Shown here: one piece after another, positions 9,897 to 17,027 of the stretch | Numbering within the stretch: the stretch's first letter is position 1 | Layout of the letters: every line of letters starts with the position of its first letter | Assembly (NCBI RefSeq): GCF_019263585.2 | Contig: NZ_JADQDF010000001.1 | Span: 2,294,001 to 2,358,000, forward strand | Source of the DNA: Pseudonocardia oceani | GTDB taxonomy: Bacteria; Actinomycetota; Actinomycetes; Mycobacteriales; Pseudonocardiaceae | DNA length: 64,000 bases | Direction of reading: 5' to 3' | Made by a program: the position numbers and the translations under genes | The notes under the pieces: model-generated | Told to the model about the DNA's origin: nothing | Databases searched by the model: none | Seen by the model: the letters and a program-made list of their open reading frames with translations, nothing else

Positions 9897-10334
9897 ATGC
9901 CGCTTGAAGGAGAGTACGAGCTCAGCCCGGAGGGCTGGGTCCGCGACCAGACCGAGAAGATCCTGGAGACCGGGACGACGGAGAGCGTCGACATCAAGGG
10001 CCGTCCGGTGATCCTCCTGACGACCCGGGGCGCAAAGTCGGGCAAGCTCCGCAAGGTGCCCCTGATGCGCGTGGAGCACGACGGGCAGTACGCGATCTTC
10101 GCCTCGCTCGGCGGCGCCCCGAAGCACCCCGTCTGGTACTTCAACGTGCAGGCGGAACCGCACGTCGAGCTGCAGGACGGCACGGTGACCAAGGACTACG
10201 ACGCCCGCGAGGTCACCGGCGAGGAGAAGGCCGTGTGGTGGGAGCGGGGCGTCGCGACGTTCCCCGACTACGACGACTACCAGCGCAAGACCGACCGCCC
10301 GATCCCCGTCTTCGTGCTGACCGAGCGCAGCTGA
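9897..10334 (+). CDS. Nitroreductase-family deazaflavin-dependent oxidoreductase (Ddn type)
   Basis: A 145-residue split-barrel protein. The family motif [20 protein letters not shown] (residues ~42-61) followed by [22 protein letters not shown] is typical of the F420-dependent Ddn/FDR family (TIGR00026-like). The reaction is usually F420H2-dependent reduction of quinones, nitro-compounds or other electron-poor substrates; the in vivo substrate is unknown. ATG 9897 is 37 bases from the divergent thiD start. The tail [14 protein letters not shown] completes a full-length family member. Confidence 0.88.
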   Translation: MPLEGEYELSPEGWVRDQTEKILETGTTESVDIKGRPVILLTTRGAKSGKLRKVPLMRVEHDGQYAIFASLGGAPKHPVWYFNVQAEPHVELQDGTVTKDYDAREVTGEEKAVWWERGVATFPDYDDYQRKTDRPIPVFVLTERS

Positions 10335-10345
10335 CCCACGCGCGG

Positions 10346-10570
10346 CGCGGGTCGGTCCTCCCGCGCCGCGCCGGTCGTCACCGACCGCAGCAGTGGCCGA
10401 CTCGCCGCCGACGCGGCCACCACCAGCAGCACCCCCACCACGACCACGCCCCCGACCAGCAGCAGCCCGTCCGGGGCGAACGCGTCGGTGGCGGTGACGG
10501 TCCGGCTGCTGGAGTACTTCACGGCGCCGTCGCGGCCCGCGGCCGTCGACGACGGGGCGCTCTCCCCGCG
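10346..10570 (-). pseudogene. 3' remnant of a membrane-protein gene
   Basis: On this strand about 75 codons have nearly all G/C third positions and read ...TDAFAPDGLLLVGGVVVVGV LLVVAASAASRP, that is, one clear membrane helix followed by a short basic tail. There is no credible start (a GTG at 10522 lies in mid-domain) and coding character stops at about 10570, exactly where a response-regulator remnant begins on the other strand. The native C-terminus is unclear because the frame runs on to 10277 under the convergent gene. I interpret it as the surviving 3' part of a membrane-protein gene; the family is not recognised. Confidence 0.45.
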
Positions 10571-10692
10571 CGGAGCTGTTCGTCTCGCTGTCGACGGTCA
10601 AGACGCACCTGACGAACGTGCAGCACAAGCGCGACGCGCGGAACCGCACGGAGATCGCGGTGTGGGCGTGGGAGCACGGGCTGGTGCGCTGA
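10570..10692 (+). pseudogene. 3' remnant of a LuxR-type response regulator
   Basis: Reading from 10570 the frame gives AELFVSLSTVKTHLTNVQHK, then RDARNRTEIAVWAWEHGLVR and TGA at 10690-10692. This is the second half of a LuxR/NarL helix-turn-helix (recognition helix STVKTHLTNVQHK) with the characteristic closing WEHGLV(R). The receiver domain and first half of the DNA-binding domain are missing; upstream sequence is a different gene on the other strand. It is a truncated, non-functional gene. Confidence 0.75.
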
Positions 10693-10699
10693 CCCGCCC

Positions 10700-10739
10700 G
10701 TGAGCGGCAACCGTGGCCAGAGCCACGTTCGCCGCTCAC
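10700..10739. terminator. Hairpin, candidate bidirectional terminator
   Basis: GTGAGCGGC (10700-10708) pairs with GCCGCTCAC (10731-10739), and an inner CGTGGC/GCCACG adds a second stem, giving a 40-base near-continuous hairpin. It has no T tract. It lies between the dead regulator and the convergent def gene, so it most likely ends def transcription from the minus strand. The inner GTGGC...GCCAC is similar in style to the palindromic repeats at 55.9 kb. Confidence 0.45.
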
Positions 10740-10820
10740 GAGGGGTCGGTGCATCTCGCGCGGCACCGCCGGCCCGAGCCCGACGCTCCCAGCGTTGCAC
10801 CGAGCGTGCGCCGGAACGCG

Positions 10821-11393
10821 TCAGACGTCCTCGGCATGCTGCGTCGACGGGTCCCAGGACAGGCCCGGCCGGCCCCAGCCCGCCCGCCGCAGCGCCTTCT
10901 TCGCCGCGCGGGCGTTGCGCCCGACGAGGCGGTCGACGTAGATGACGCCGTCGAGGTGGTCGACCTCGTGCTGCAGGCACCGCGCGAGGAACCCGTGCCC
11001 CTCGACCTCCACCGGCGCCCCGTCGAGGTCGACGCCCGTCACCTTGGCCCACTCCGCGCGCCCCGTCGGGAACTGCTCGGCGGGCACCGACAGGCAGCCC
11101 TCCTCGTCCTCGTCGGGGTCGGGCATTCCCTCGGGCCGCGGCGAGGTCTCCAGCACCGGGTTGACGACGACGCCGCGCACACGCGTCCGGGTGACCTCGT
11201 CCGGGCAGTCGTAGACGAACACCCGCCGGTCGACGCCGACCTGGTTGGCGGCCAGGCCCACGCCCTCGGCCGCCCCCATCGTCTCGAACATGTCCTCCAC
11301 CAGCGCTTTCAGCTCCTCGTCGAACGTCTCGACGGGGCGCGTGGGGGTGTGCAGGACGGGATCACCGATGATGCGGATCGCGCGGACGGCCAC
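10821..11393 (-). CDS. def: Peptide deformylase
   Basis: Removes the N-formyl group from nascent proteins; metal-dependent. A 190-residue protein from GTG 11393 ([17 protein letters not shown]). All three family motifs are intact: [10 protein letters not shown] (residues 44-53), EGCLSVP with metal ligand Cys100, and QHEVDHLDG with ligands His142 and His146 and catalytic Glu143. The loop [13 protein letters not shown] before motif 2 is an acidic insertion as in actinobacterial deformylases. It begins a block whose order (def, DUF3263, VirR-like) matches Rv0429c-Rv0431 of M. tuberculosis from memory. Confidence 0.95.
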   Translation of the reverse strand: MAVRAIRIIGDPVLHTPTRPVETFDEELKALVEDMFETMGAAEGVGLAANQVGVDRRVFVYDCPDEVTRTRVRGVVVNPVLETSPRPEGMPDPDEDEEGCLSVPAEQFPTGRAEWAKVTGVDLDGAPVEVEGHGFLARCLQHEVDHLDGVIYVDRLVGRNARAAKKALRRAGWGRPGLSWDPSTQHAEDV

Positions 11394-11487
11394 GTCGGGG
11401 AGCCTACCGGCGGCCCCGATCCTCACCCGTCGGGTGGCGCGTCCCTGCCCCGGTCCTGTCGGTCCCCCGTGGTTGAATGGCCGCCGT

Positions 11488-11507
11488 GAATGACACGCGT
11501 GTCATTC
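11488..11507. promoter_or_regulatory. 20-bp perfect palindrome, candidate operator
   Basis: GAATGACACGCGTGTCATTC is a perfect inverted repeat in the short region between divergent def and the DUF3263 gene. It is A/T-richer than its surroundings. Its position 27 bases before the chosen ATG of the DUF3263 gene suggests a repressor site over the promoter. It also argues that the longer frame beginning at ATG 11477 is not translated from there. Confidence 0.55.
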
Positions 11508-11533
11508 AGTTGAGCGAGGCCGCGAGGAGCGTG

Positions 11534-11839
11534 ATGGAGTCCGCCACCGAAGCCAGTGGGGTGTCCGCCACGGGCAGCAGTGCCCGTGTCCTGGACCGCC
11601 GGGAGCGCGAGATCCTCGCCTTCGAGGGTCAGTGGTGGAAGTACGCGGGCGCCAAGGAACAGGCGATCCGCGAACTCTTCGACATGTCCGCGACACGCTA
11701 CTACCAGGTCCTCAACGCGCTCGTCGACAAGCCGGAGGCGCTGGCCGCCGACCCGCTGCTCGTCAAGCGACTGCGACGACTCCGAGCGAGTCGTCAACGC
11801 ACCCGTGCGGCGCGTCGGCTGGGCATCGAGCCCTGGTAG
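11534..11839 (+). CDS. DUF3263 family protein
   Basis: A 101-residue protein of a small actinobacterial family. The conserved core LDRREREILAFEGQWWKYAG followed by AKEQAIRELFDMSATRYYQVLN is complete; it has a predicted helix-turn-helix-like pattern and a basic C-terminus (KRLRRLRASRQRTRAARRLG), so DNA binding is plausible but unproven. ATG 11534 was preferred because GAGGAG lies just upstream (4-base spacing); an in-frame ATG at 11477 would add 19 residues but would place the 20-bp palindrome inside the gene. It corresponds in position to Rv0430. Confidence 0.88.
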   Translation: MESATEASGVSATGSSARVLDRREREILAFEGQWWKYAGAKEQAIRELFDMSATRYYQVLNALVDKPEALAADPLLVKRLRRLRASRQRTRAARRLGIEPW

Positions 11840-11886
11840 GGACACCATGATCCTCCGACCGCACTGACGAACCTCCGGAGGACGCC

Positions 11887-12669
11887 GTGACCGCACCCGC
11901 CCCGTCCGGGGGCCCGTCGCCCCTGCGGATCGGCGGTCTCGCCCTGCTCGGGGTGGGGGCCGTCGCCGGCATCATCGGCCTGGCCACGCTCGCCACCGGC
12001 GGCGGCGACGGCAGCTCCAGCGCCGCGCCCTCCACCAGCGTCACCGCGTCCCCGGGCGACGGCTTCACCGAGACCGACGGCGTCACGCCCCCCGGCGGCG
12101 TCGCCCCCACCGACGGCGCCGCCCCCGGCCAGCCCGGCGCCACGCCCGGCCAGCCCGGTGACGGGAGCGGTGACGGCACCGGCGACGGCGCGGGCGGTGT
12201 CCCGATCCCCTCCTTCGGCCCCACCCCCACCGGTGGCATCGCGGCGCCCGGTGACGGCAGCGGCGGCACGGGCACCGGCGGCACCGGCAACGGGTCCGGC
12301 AGCGGCAACGGCTCGGGCGGCGGCTCGGGCGGCGCGGCGGCCGCCGGCAGCGGTTCGGGCGGCGGCTCCGGCGGCGCGGAGAGCGTCCGCATGCCGCTGC
12401 GCGTCTACAACAACAGCACGATCCCCGGGCTCGCGGCCCGCGCGGCCGCCGACTTCGAGGCGGCCGGCTGGACCGTCGCCGACACCGGCGGCTACAACGG
12501 CCTGATCCCGACCTCCACGGTCTACTACCGCGCGGGCACCGCCGAGCGCGACGCCGCCGAGTTCCTGGGCTCCGCTTTCGGCCTGCGGGTCGAGGAGCGC
12601 TTCGAGGGCATCCAGAGCTCGAGCCCCGGCGTCATCGTCATCCTGACGAAGGACTACCAGGGCGCCTGA
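11887..12669 (+). CDS. LytR_C-domain membrane protein (VirR-like)
   Basis: A 260-residue protein from GTG 11887 with GGAGG five bases upstream. It has a short cytoplasmic start, one membrane helix (IGGLALLGVGAVAGIIGLATLA, ~14-36), a ~125-residue Gly/Ser/Thr/Pro linker, and a C-terminal LytR_C domain (PLRVYNNSTIPGLAARAAADF through GVIVILTKDY). In M. tuberculosis the positional counterpart Rv0431 (VirR) affects vesicle release and cell-envelope integrity. The linker here is much longer than in VirR (164 residues in total there). It is 47 bases downstream of the DUF3263 gene and likely co-transcribed. Confidence 0.85.
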   Translation: MTAPAPSGGPSPLRIGGLALLGVGAVAGIIGLATLATGGGDGSSSAAPSTSVTASPGDGFTETDGVTPPGGVAPTDGAAPGQPGATPGQPGDGSGDGTGDGAGGVPIPSFGPTPTGGIAAPGDGSGGTGTGGTGNGSGSGNGSGGGSGGAAAAGSGSGGGSGGAESVRMPLRVYNNSTIPGLAARAAADFEAAGWTVADTGGYNGLIPTSTVYYRAGTAERDAAEFLGSAFGLRVEERFEGIQSSSPGVIVILTKDYQGA

Positions 12670-12706
12670 CCGGCACCCCGCGGCGCCGGGAGTGGCGGCG
12701 CCGCCG

Positions 12707-14926
12707 CTACCCCCGGCGCCGCTCCGCGTACGCCGCCAGCTCGGCCAGCTGCACCGGGTCGAGCGACGCCGGCACCGCGGCCCGGGCCGCGGCGATGTGC
12801 GCCCCCGTCACCTCGGCCGCCTCGCGCGACTCCCGCATCGCGGTGAGCGCGGCCTCGCGCAGCACCGCGGCGCAGTCGGCCGCGGAGTAGCCGTCGAGCT
12901 CGGCGCCCAGGGCGTCGAGGTCGACGTCCTCGGCGAACGGGGTGTTGCGCCCCGCGGCGCGCAGGATGTCGGCGCGGGCGGCCGCGTCCGGCGGAGGCAC
13001 GTAGACGAGCCGCTCGAGCCGCCCGGGACGCAGCAGCGCCGGGTCGATGAGGTCGGGCCGGTTCGTCGCCCCGACCACGACGACGTCGCGCAGCGGCTCG
13101 GCGCCGTCGAGCTCGGTGAGCAGCGCGGCGACCACCCGGTCGGCCACCCCCGAGTCGGTGGAGCCGCCCCGCCGGGGCGCCAGCGCGTCGACCTCGTCGA
13201 GGAAGACCAGCGCGGGCGCGGCGTCGGCGGCGCGCCGGAACAGCTCCCGCACGGCCCGCTCCGACTCCCCCACGTACTTGTCCAGCAGCTCCGCGCCCTT
13301 CACCGCGATCACGTTGAGCTGCCCGGTACCCGCGAGCGCGCGCAGCAGGAACGTCTTGCCGCAGCCGGGCGGGCCGTAGACGAGCACTCCCCGCGGCGCC
13401 GCGACGCCGAGCCGGGCGAACGAGTCGGGGTACTGCAGCGGCCACAGGACGGCCTCGGTCAGCGCCTGCTTCACCTCGACCATGTCGCCGACCTGGTCGA
13501 GGGTGATGCCGCCGGTCCGCAGCGTCGCCGACGACGACATCGACAGCGGCCGGACCGAGCCGACGGCGTCGAGCAGGTCGGGCTGCCCGATGTCCTCCGC
13601 CCCGCGCAGCGCCGCGCGCACCGCGGCCTCGCGGCGCAGCGCGACGAGGTCGGCCACGACGAAGCCGGGCGTCCGCTCGGCCACCGCCCGGAGGTCGACG
13701 TCGTCGGTCAGCGGCACGGACGCCAGCAGCCGGCGCAGCAGCTCGGTGCGCACCCGCAGGTCGGGCAGGGCGAGGCCGAGCTCGCGGTCGGCGAGGTCGG
13801 GGGCGCGCAACCGGGGGTCCAGGGCCTCGGGCGCCGACGTCGTGGCCACCAGCACGAGCCCGGGCGTCGCGAGGGCCTCGCGCAGGGCGTCGAGGACGAG
13901 CGTCGACAGCGGCGGCGGGGCGGCAGCGGGCAGCAGGGCGTCGACGTCGGTGACCAGCAGCAGCACGCGCTCGCCGCCGCGGGCCGCGGTGCGCGCGACG
14001 GCCAGGGCGTCGTGGACGCGCTGGGCGGCGTCCGCCGTGGCGACGACGCCGGGCCCGGCGATCTCGACGCACCGCGCCCCCACCGCGGCGGCGACGCTGC
14101 GCACCAGCGTCGTCTTGCCCACACCCTCCGGACCGACGACGAGCACGCCCAGGCGCGCCGACCCGCCCAGGCGCGCCAGCAGATCGGGCCGGTCCAGGCT
14201 CAGCTCCAGCCACTCCGCGAGCCGCCGCGCGGGCTCGGTGTTGCCCACCAGGTCCTCGACGGCGACGACGGGCTCCGGCGGCGGCGCGGGGGCGGAGGGC
14301 CGCGCCGCGGCGGGTGCGCCCGCCGGAGCCGCCGGGACGGCACCCGCGGGGCGCGCCGGCTCCGCGTCGGCCGTGCTCGGGCCGTCCTGCCAGCCGACGA
14401 CGCTGCTCGGGCCCACCGCCACGGCCCCCACGGGCTCGACGGAGGCCACCGTGAGCAACTCGGTGGTCCAGGCCCCGCCCAGCGCCCCGGCGACGCGCCT
14501 GCGCGCGACGGAGGGGTCGAGGCCGGGCACGGGCTCGAGGTCCTGCGGGAGCAGCGACACGGCGTCGCCGGGGGTGACGATCTTGCCGAGCAACGCCAGC
14601 CGCAGCGTCTCCGGCGGCACCGACGCCCGTGCGAGCCGCGACCCGGTCAGCAGCACCCGCCGGGCGGGCTCCACACCCGCGGCCGCGACCACCACGCCCG
14701 CCCCGTCGGCCAGTCCGGCGTTGGAGAGCGTCACGTCGTCGAGCGTGGCCTGCCCGGGCGGGCCGTCACCGGGGGCGGCGAGCGCGGTCGTCACGCGGGC
14801 GCCGGTGAGCGTCACCGCGTCCCAGGAACGCAGGCCCAGGGCGTCGAGGACCTCCGGGTGCAGCCGGACGACCCCCCGGCGGGCATCGGCGGCGGACGCG
14901 GCGAGCCGGGCGACGAGCGTGATCAC
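12707..14926 (-). CDS. Cdc48/p97-like two-domain AAA ATPase
   Basis: A 739-residue ATPase from GTG 14926. Residues 1-165 resemble the double-psi-barrel N-domain of Cdc48 proteins; an Ala/Pro linker (~185-225) follows. The first AAA domain has Walker A GPEGVGKTT near residue 263, but its Walker B reads LLLVTDVDAL, lacking the usual DE glutamate. The second has an intact Walker A GPPGCGKT (~516), Walker B LVFLDEVDAL (~572) and the second-region motif RPGRLERLVYVP. So the second domain is probably the active motor. It is the last gene of the psd-pssA-ATPase operon, as Rv0435c is in M. tuberculosis. Its substrate is unknown. Confidence 0.92.
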   Translation of the reverse strand: MITLVARLAASAADARRGVVRLHPEVLDALGLRSWDAVTLTGARVTTALAAPGDGPPGQATLDDVTLSNAGLADGAGVVVAAAGVEPARRVLLTGSRLARASVPPETLRLALLGKIVTPGDAVSLLPQDLEPVPGLDPSVARRRVAGALGGAWTTELLTVASVEPVGAVAVGPSSVVGWQDGPSTADAEPARPAGAVPAAPAGAPAAARPSAPAPPPEPVVAVEDLVGNTEPARRLAEWLELSLDRPDLLARLGGSARLGVLVVGPEGVGKTTLVRSVAAAVGARCVEIAGPGVVATADAAQRVHDALAVARTAARGGERVLLLVTDVDALLPAAAPPPLSTLVLDALREALATPGLVLVATTSAPEALDPRLRAPDLADRELGLALPDLRVRTELLRRLLASVPLTDDVDLRAVAERTPGFVVADLVALRREAAVRAALRGAEDIGQPDLLDAVGSVRPLSMSSSATLRTGGITLDQVGDMVEVKQALTEAVLWPLQYPDSFARLGVAAPRGVLVYGPPGCGKTFLLRALAGTGQLNVIAVKGAELLDKYVGESERAVRELFRRAADAAPALVFLDEVDALAPRRGGSTDSGVADRVVAALLTELDGAEPLRDVVVVGATNRPDLIDPALLRPGRLERLVYVPPPDAAARADILRAAGRNTPFAEDVDLDALGAELDGYSAADCAAVLREAALTAMRESREAAEVTGAHIAAARAAVPASLDPVQLAELAAYAERRRG

Positions 14927-14956
14927 GGCGCCACGCTACCCACCCGACCGGGAGCG

Positions 14957-15964
14957 TCAGCGGCGGCGGACGCGGCGCAGTCCCAGCCGCATCCGGTTGG
15001 GCGGCTGGGCCGCGGGGCCGGGGGCGCGCCGCGGCGGCGGGCCCTCGTCGCCGAGCCGGCGGACCGCACCGGCGACGGCCCCGCGCGCCCGCCCGGCCAC
15101 CTCGCCCGCCCGGCCCGCGACGCGGCGGCGCAGCGGCGGGCGCAGCCCGAGGCGGCGGGCCGAGCGCGCGGCCCGGGCGACGGCCCGGCGCTCGCGCCCG
15201 GCCACCTCCCACGCCTCGGGGTGGCGGGCCAGCCAGCGGTAGCGGTGCACCGTGTAGGGCAGCGCGAGGACGTAGAGCACCCCGATGCCCGCGAGGGTGA
15301 GGAACGGCGCCGTGACCAGCACCGCGGCCAGCAGCCCGACCAGCACCAGCAGCGGCGCGATGAGCTGCGGCGCCACCCGCACGGTCTTGAACGACAGCGT
15401 CGGCAGCCTGCTCACCATCAGCGCGGCGGCGACCAGCGCCCACAGCCCGACGACGACGGGCGCCGACCACCAGCCCTCGCCGAAGTGCAGCGAGGCGAAC
15501 AGCGGGATCCCGGCGACGAGCGCGGCCGCCGGCGCCGGCACGCCGACGAAGAACTCCTTGGCGAACGGGTACGGGTCCTCGGCGTCGAGCAGCGTGTTGA
15601 ACCGCGCCAGCCGCAGTGCCATGCAGACCGCGAACACCAGCGCGACGACCCAGCCGAAGCGGCCCTCGCTGCCGACCTGCCACTGGTCGAGCTGCCAGAC
15701 GTAGAGGACGAGCGCGGGCGAGACGCCGAACGACACGAGGTCGGCCAGCGAGTCGAGCTCGGCGCCGATGCGGGTGCTCGCGTCGAGCAGGCGGGCCAGG
15801 CGTCCGTCGAGGGCGTCGCACAGCGCTGCCACGCCGACGGAGAACACGGCGAGGTCGAAGCGCTCGCCGAGCGCGAAGTAGACCGACGACAGCCCTGCGC
15901 ACAGGGCGACGACCGTGACCGCGTTCGGCAGCAGCCGGACGCCTGCGGAGTAGGGGGCGGGCAC
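14957..15964 (-). CDS. pssA: CDP-diacylglycerol-serine O-phosphatidyltransferase
   Basis: Makes phosphatidylserine from CDP-diacylglycerol and serine in the membrane. The CDP-alcohol phosphotransferase signature is complete: CDALDGRLARLLDASTRIGA followed by ELDSLADLVSFG, holding the D-x2-DG-x2-AR-x8-G-x3-D-x3-D pattern. At least six membrane helices are visible. The 335-residue protein has a ~90-residue basic, Pro/Arg/Gly-rich C-terminal tail beyond the enzyme core. GTG 15964 starts three bases after the psd stop, so psd and pssA are co-translated; their products act in sequence to phosphatidylethanolamine. Confidence 0.93.
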   Translation of the reverse strand: MPAPYSAGVRLLPNAVTVVALCAGLSSVYFALGERFDLAVFSVGVAALCDALDGRLARLLDASTRIGAELDSLADLVSFGVSPALVLYVWQLDQWQVGSEGRFGWVVALVFAVCMALRLARFNTLLDAEDPYPFAKEFFVGVPAPAAALVAGIPLFASLHFGEGWWSAPVVVGLWALVAAALMVSRLPTLSFKTVRVAPQLIAPLLVLVGLLAAVLVTAPFLTLAGIGVLYVLALPYTVHRYRWLARHPEAWEVAGRERRAVARAARSARRLGLRPPLRRRVAGRAGEVAGRARGAVAGAVRRLGDEGPPPRRAPGPAAQPPNRMRLGLRRVRRR

Positions 15965-15967
15965 GGC

Positions 15968-16684
15968 TCAGCCCACCGGCGGCAGGGCCGCGAGGACCGT
16001 CTCGCCGCCGACGGTCCGCTGTCCGACCGCCACCTCCACGCGGCTGCCGGGCGGGAGGTAGGTGTCGACGCGCGAGCCGAAGCGGATCAGCCCGAACGTC
16101 TCGCCCGCGGCGACCTCGTCGCCGGGCGCCAGGTCGCAGACGATCCGGCGGGCCAGCAGCCCGGCGATCTGGACGACGCCCACGCGCGCCCCGCCGGTGC
16201 TCTCCAGCAGCACGGAGTTGCGCTCGTTGTCCTCGCTGGCCTTGTCGAGGTCGGCGGAGAGGAACACCCCGGGCGAGTACTCGACGGCGACCACGCGGCC
16301 GTCGACCGGCACGCGCTGGGTGTGCACGTCGAGGACGGAGAGGAAGACGCTGACGCGCGGCACCGGGACGTCGGCCGGCAGGCCCAGCTCGGGCGGGGGC
16401 AGCACCTCGGACACGGTGGCGACGGTGCCGTCGGCGGCGGCGAGCACGACCCCGGTGCGCGGCGGCGGCACGCGGTGCGGGTTGCGGAAGAAGGCCGCGG
16501 TGGCCGCGGTGGCCAGGAGCCCGGTGGCGGTGCCCCGGCCGGAGAGCGCGCGGACGAGCCCGGACGCGAGCGCGACGGCCGCGACGATCGGGCGGCCGCC
16601 GGGGTGCATCGGCGGGATCGCCTCCCGCACGAGCCCGGCGACGTGGCGCGGGGAGAAGCCGGACGGGACGGCGGGATCGGACAT
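15968..16684 (-). CDS. psd: Phosphatidylserine decarboxylase, short bacterial type
   Basis: Converts phosphatidylserine to phosphatidylethanolamine. The 238-residue size and the motif FGSRVDTYLPPG near the C-terminus fit the short (psd-A type) family; the Ser in this GS pair is expected to become the pyruvoyl cofactor after self-cleavage. FLSVLDVHTQRVP carries the conserved His. ATG 16684 is preceded at some distance by GGAGGAGTCG. Upstream lies a ~340-base non-coding stretch with a promoter-like sequence, a structured region and an intrinsic terminator that ends only ~70 bases before the start codon, which suggests attenuation. Confidence 0.93.
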   Translation of the reverse strand: MSDPAVPSGFSPRHVAGLVREAIPPMHPGGRPIVAAVALASGLVRALSGRGTATGLLATAATAAFFRNPHRVPPPRTGVVLAAADGTVATVSEVLPPPELGLPADVPVPRVSVFLSVLDVHTQRVPVDGRVVAVEYSPGVFLSADLDKASEDNERNSVLLESTGGARVGVVQIAGLLARRIVCDLAPGDEVAAGETFGLIRFGSRVDTYLPPGSRVEVAVGQRTVGGETVLAALPPVG

Positions 16685-16751
16685 GGGGTGCGCTCTCGAC
16701 TCCTCCGGCGAGGGTGGTGCTCGGCGGCGGCTACGGTACGCGACGGTCGGG

Positions 16752-16800
16752 ACACAAAAGGGCCGGGGCCGTCATCCCCCGAGACGACGACCCCGGCCGT
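16752..16800 (-). terminator. Intrinsic terminator ahead of psd
   Basis: On the minus strand a 13-bp GC stem (GGCCGGGGTCGTC pairing with GACGGCCCCGGCC, one mismatch) encloses a 12-base loop and is followed immediately by CTTTTGTGTC. This is one of the few hairpins in the window with a U-rich tail. It lies 230 bases after the moeA stop and 70 bases before the psd ATG, so it either ends moeA transcription or acts as an attenuator in the psd leader. Confidence 0.65.
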
Positions 16801-16870
16801 GGAACCGCCTGTCCGCTCCCCAGCGACGGGCGGTAGGTCCTTTGCGACTGGCCCTGGTTACCCGGGCCTG
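16801..16870 (-). other. Structured leader RNA of the psd-pssA operon (unidentified)
   Basis: Between the predicted start near 16869 and the terminator, the minus strand can fold into at least two hairpins: one with stem AGGCCC/GGGCC around a GGTAACCA loop, and one around CGCCCGTCGCTGGGGAGCGG ending in AGGCGG. No open reading frame fits. I compared it by eye with c-di-GMP, c-di-AMP, TPP, SAM, cobalamin, fluoride and guanidine riboswitch cores and found no convincing match. It could be a new leader regulator or a small RNA ending at the terminator. Confidence 0.4.
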
Positions 16871-16875
16871 CGAAA

Positions 16876-16905
16876 AGTATCCCTGAGCGTGCGATCGATC
16901 GTCCA
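16876..16905 (-). promoter_or_regulatory. Candidate sigma70-type promoter for the psd leader
   Basis: On the minus strand TGGACG (-35, 16905-16900) and GATACT (-10, 16881-16876) are separated by 18 bases. Transcription would start near 16869 and run through the structured leader and terminator toward psd. The match is moderate; the placement relative to the terminator is the main support. Confidence 0.4.
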
Positions 16906-16998
16906 GATCACGGGGAGAGGAAGCCCGCGATGTGCACCGATCGGCCGAACGCTCACCGGTATGACGTCCCCGGACGGCGAAATGTTGCACCACTTGAC

Positions 16999-17014
16999 TG
17001 TGACGTCGATCACA
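16999..17014. promoter_or_regulatory. CRP/GlxR-type binding site, perfect consensus
   Basis: TGTGACGTCGATCACA matches TGTGA-N6-TCACA exactly, the consensus of cAMP-receptor-protein family regulators (CRP, GlxR, Rv3676). It lies 14 bases beyond the moeA stop and about 95 bases upstream of the predicted psd-leader -35 box. It cannot serve moeA, so the psd-pssA-ATPase transcript is the likely target. Confidence 0.6.
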
Positions 17015-17027
17015 TTCAGCCGAGCCG

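Noticed and set aside
10277..10522. Complete small membrane protein starting at GTG 10522
   Set aside because: Coding character continues upstream of this GTG in frame to about 10570, so the GTG is internal to a truncated gene.
16801..16870. c-di-GMP-I-like riboswitch in the psd leader, suggested by CGCAAAGGACC and GGTAACC
   Set aside because: The helix order and the spacing of these words do not fit the GEMM consensus, so it was left as an unidentified structure.
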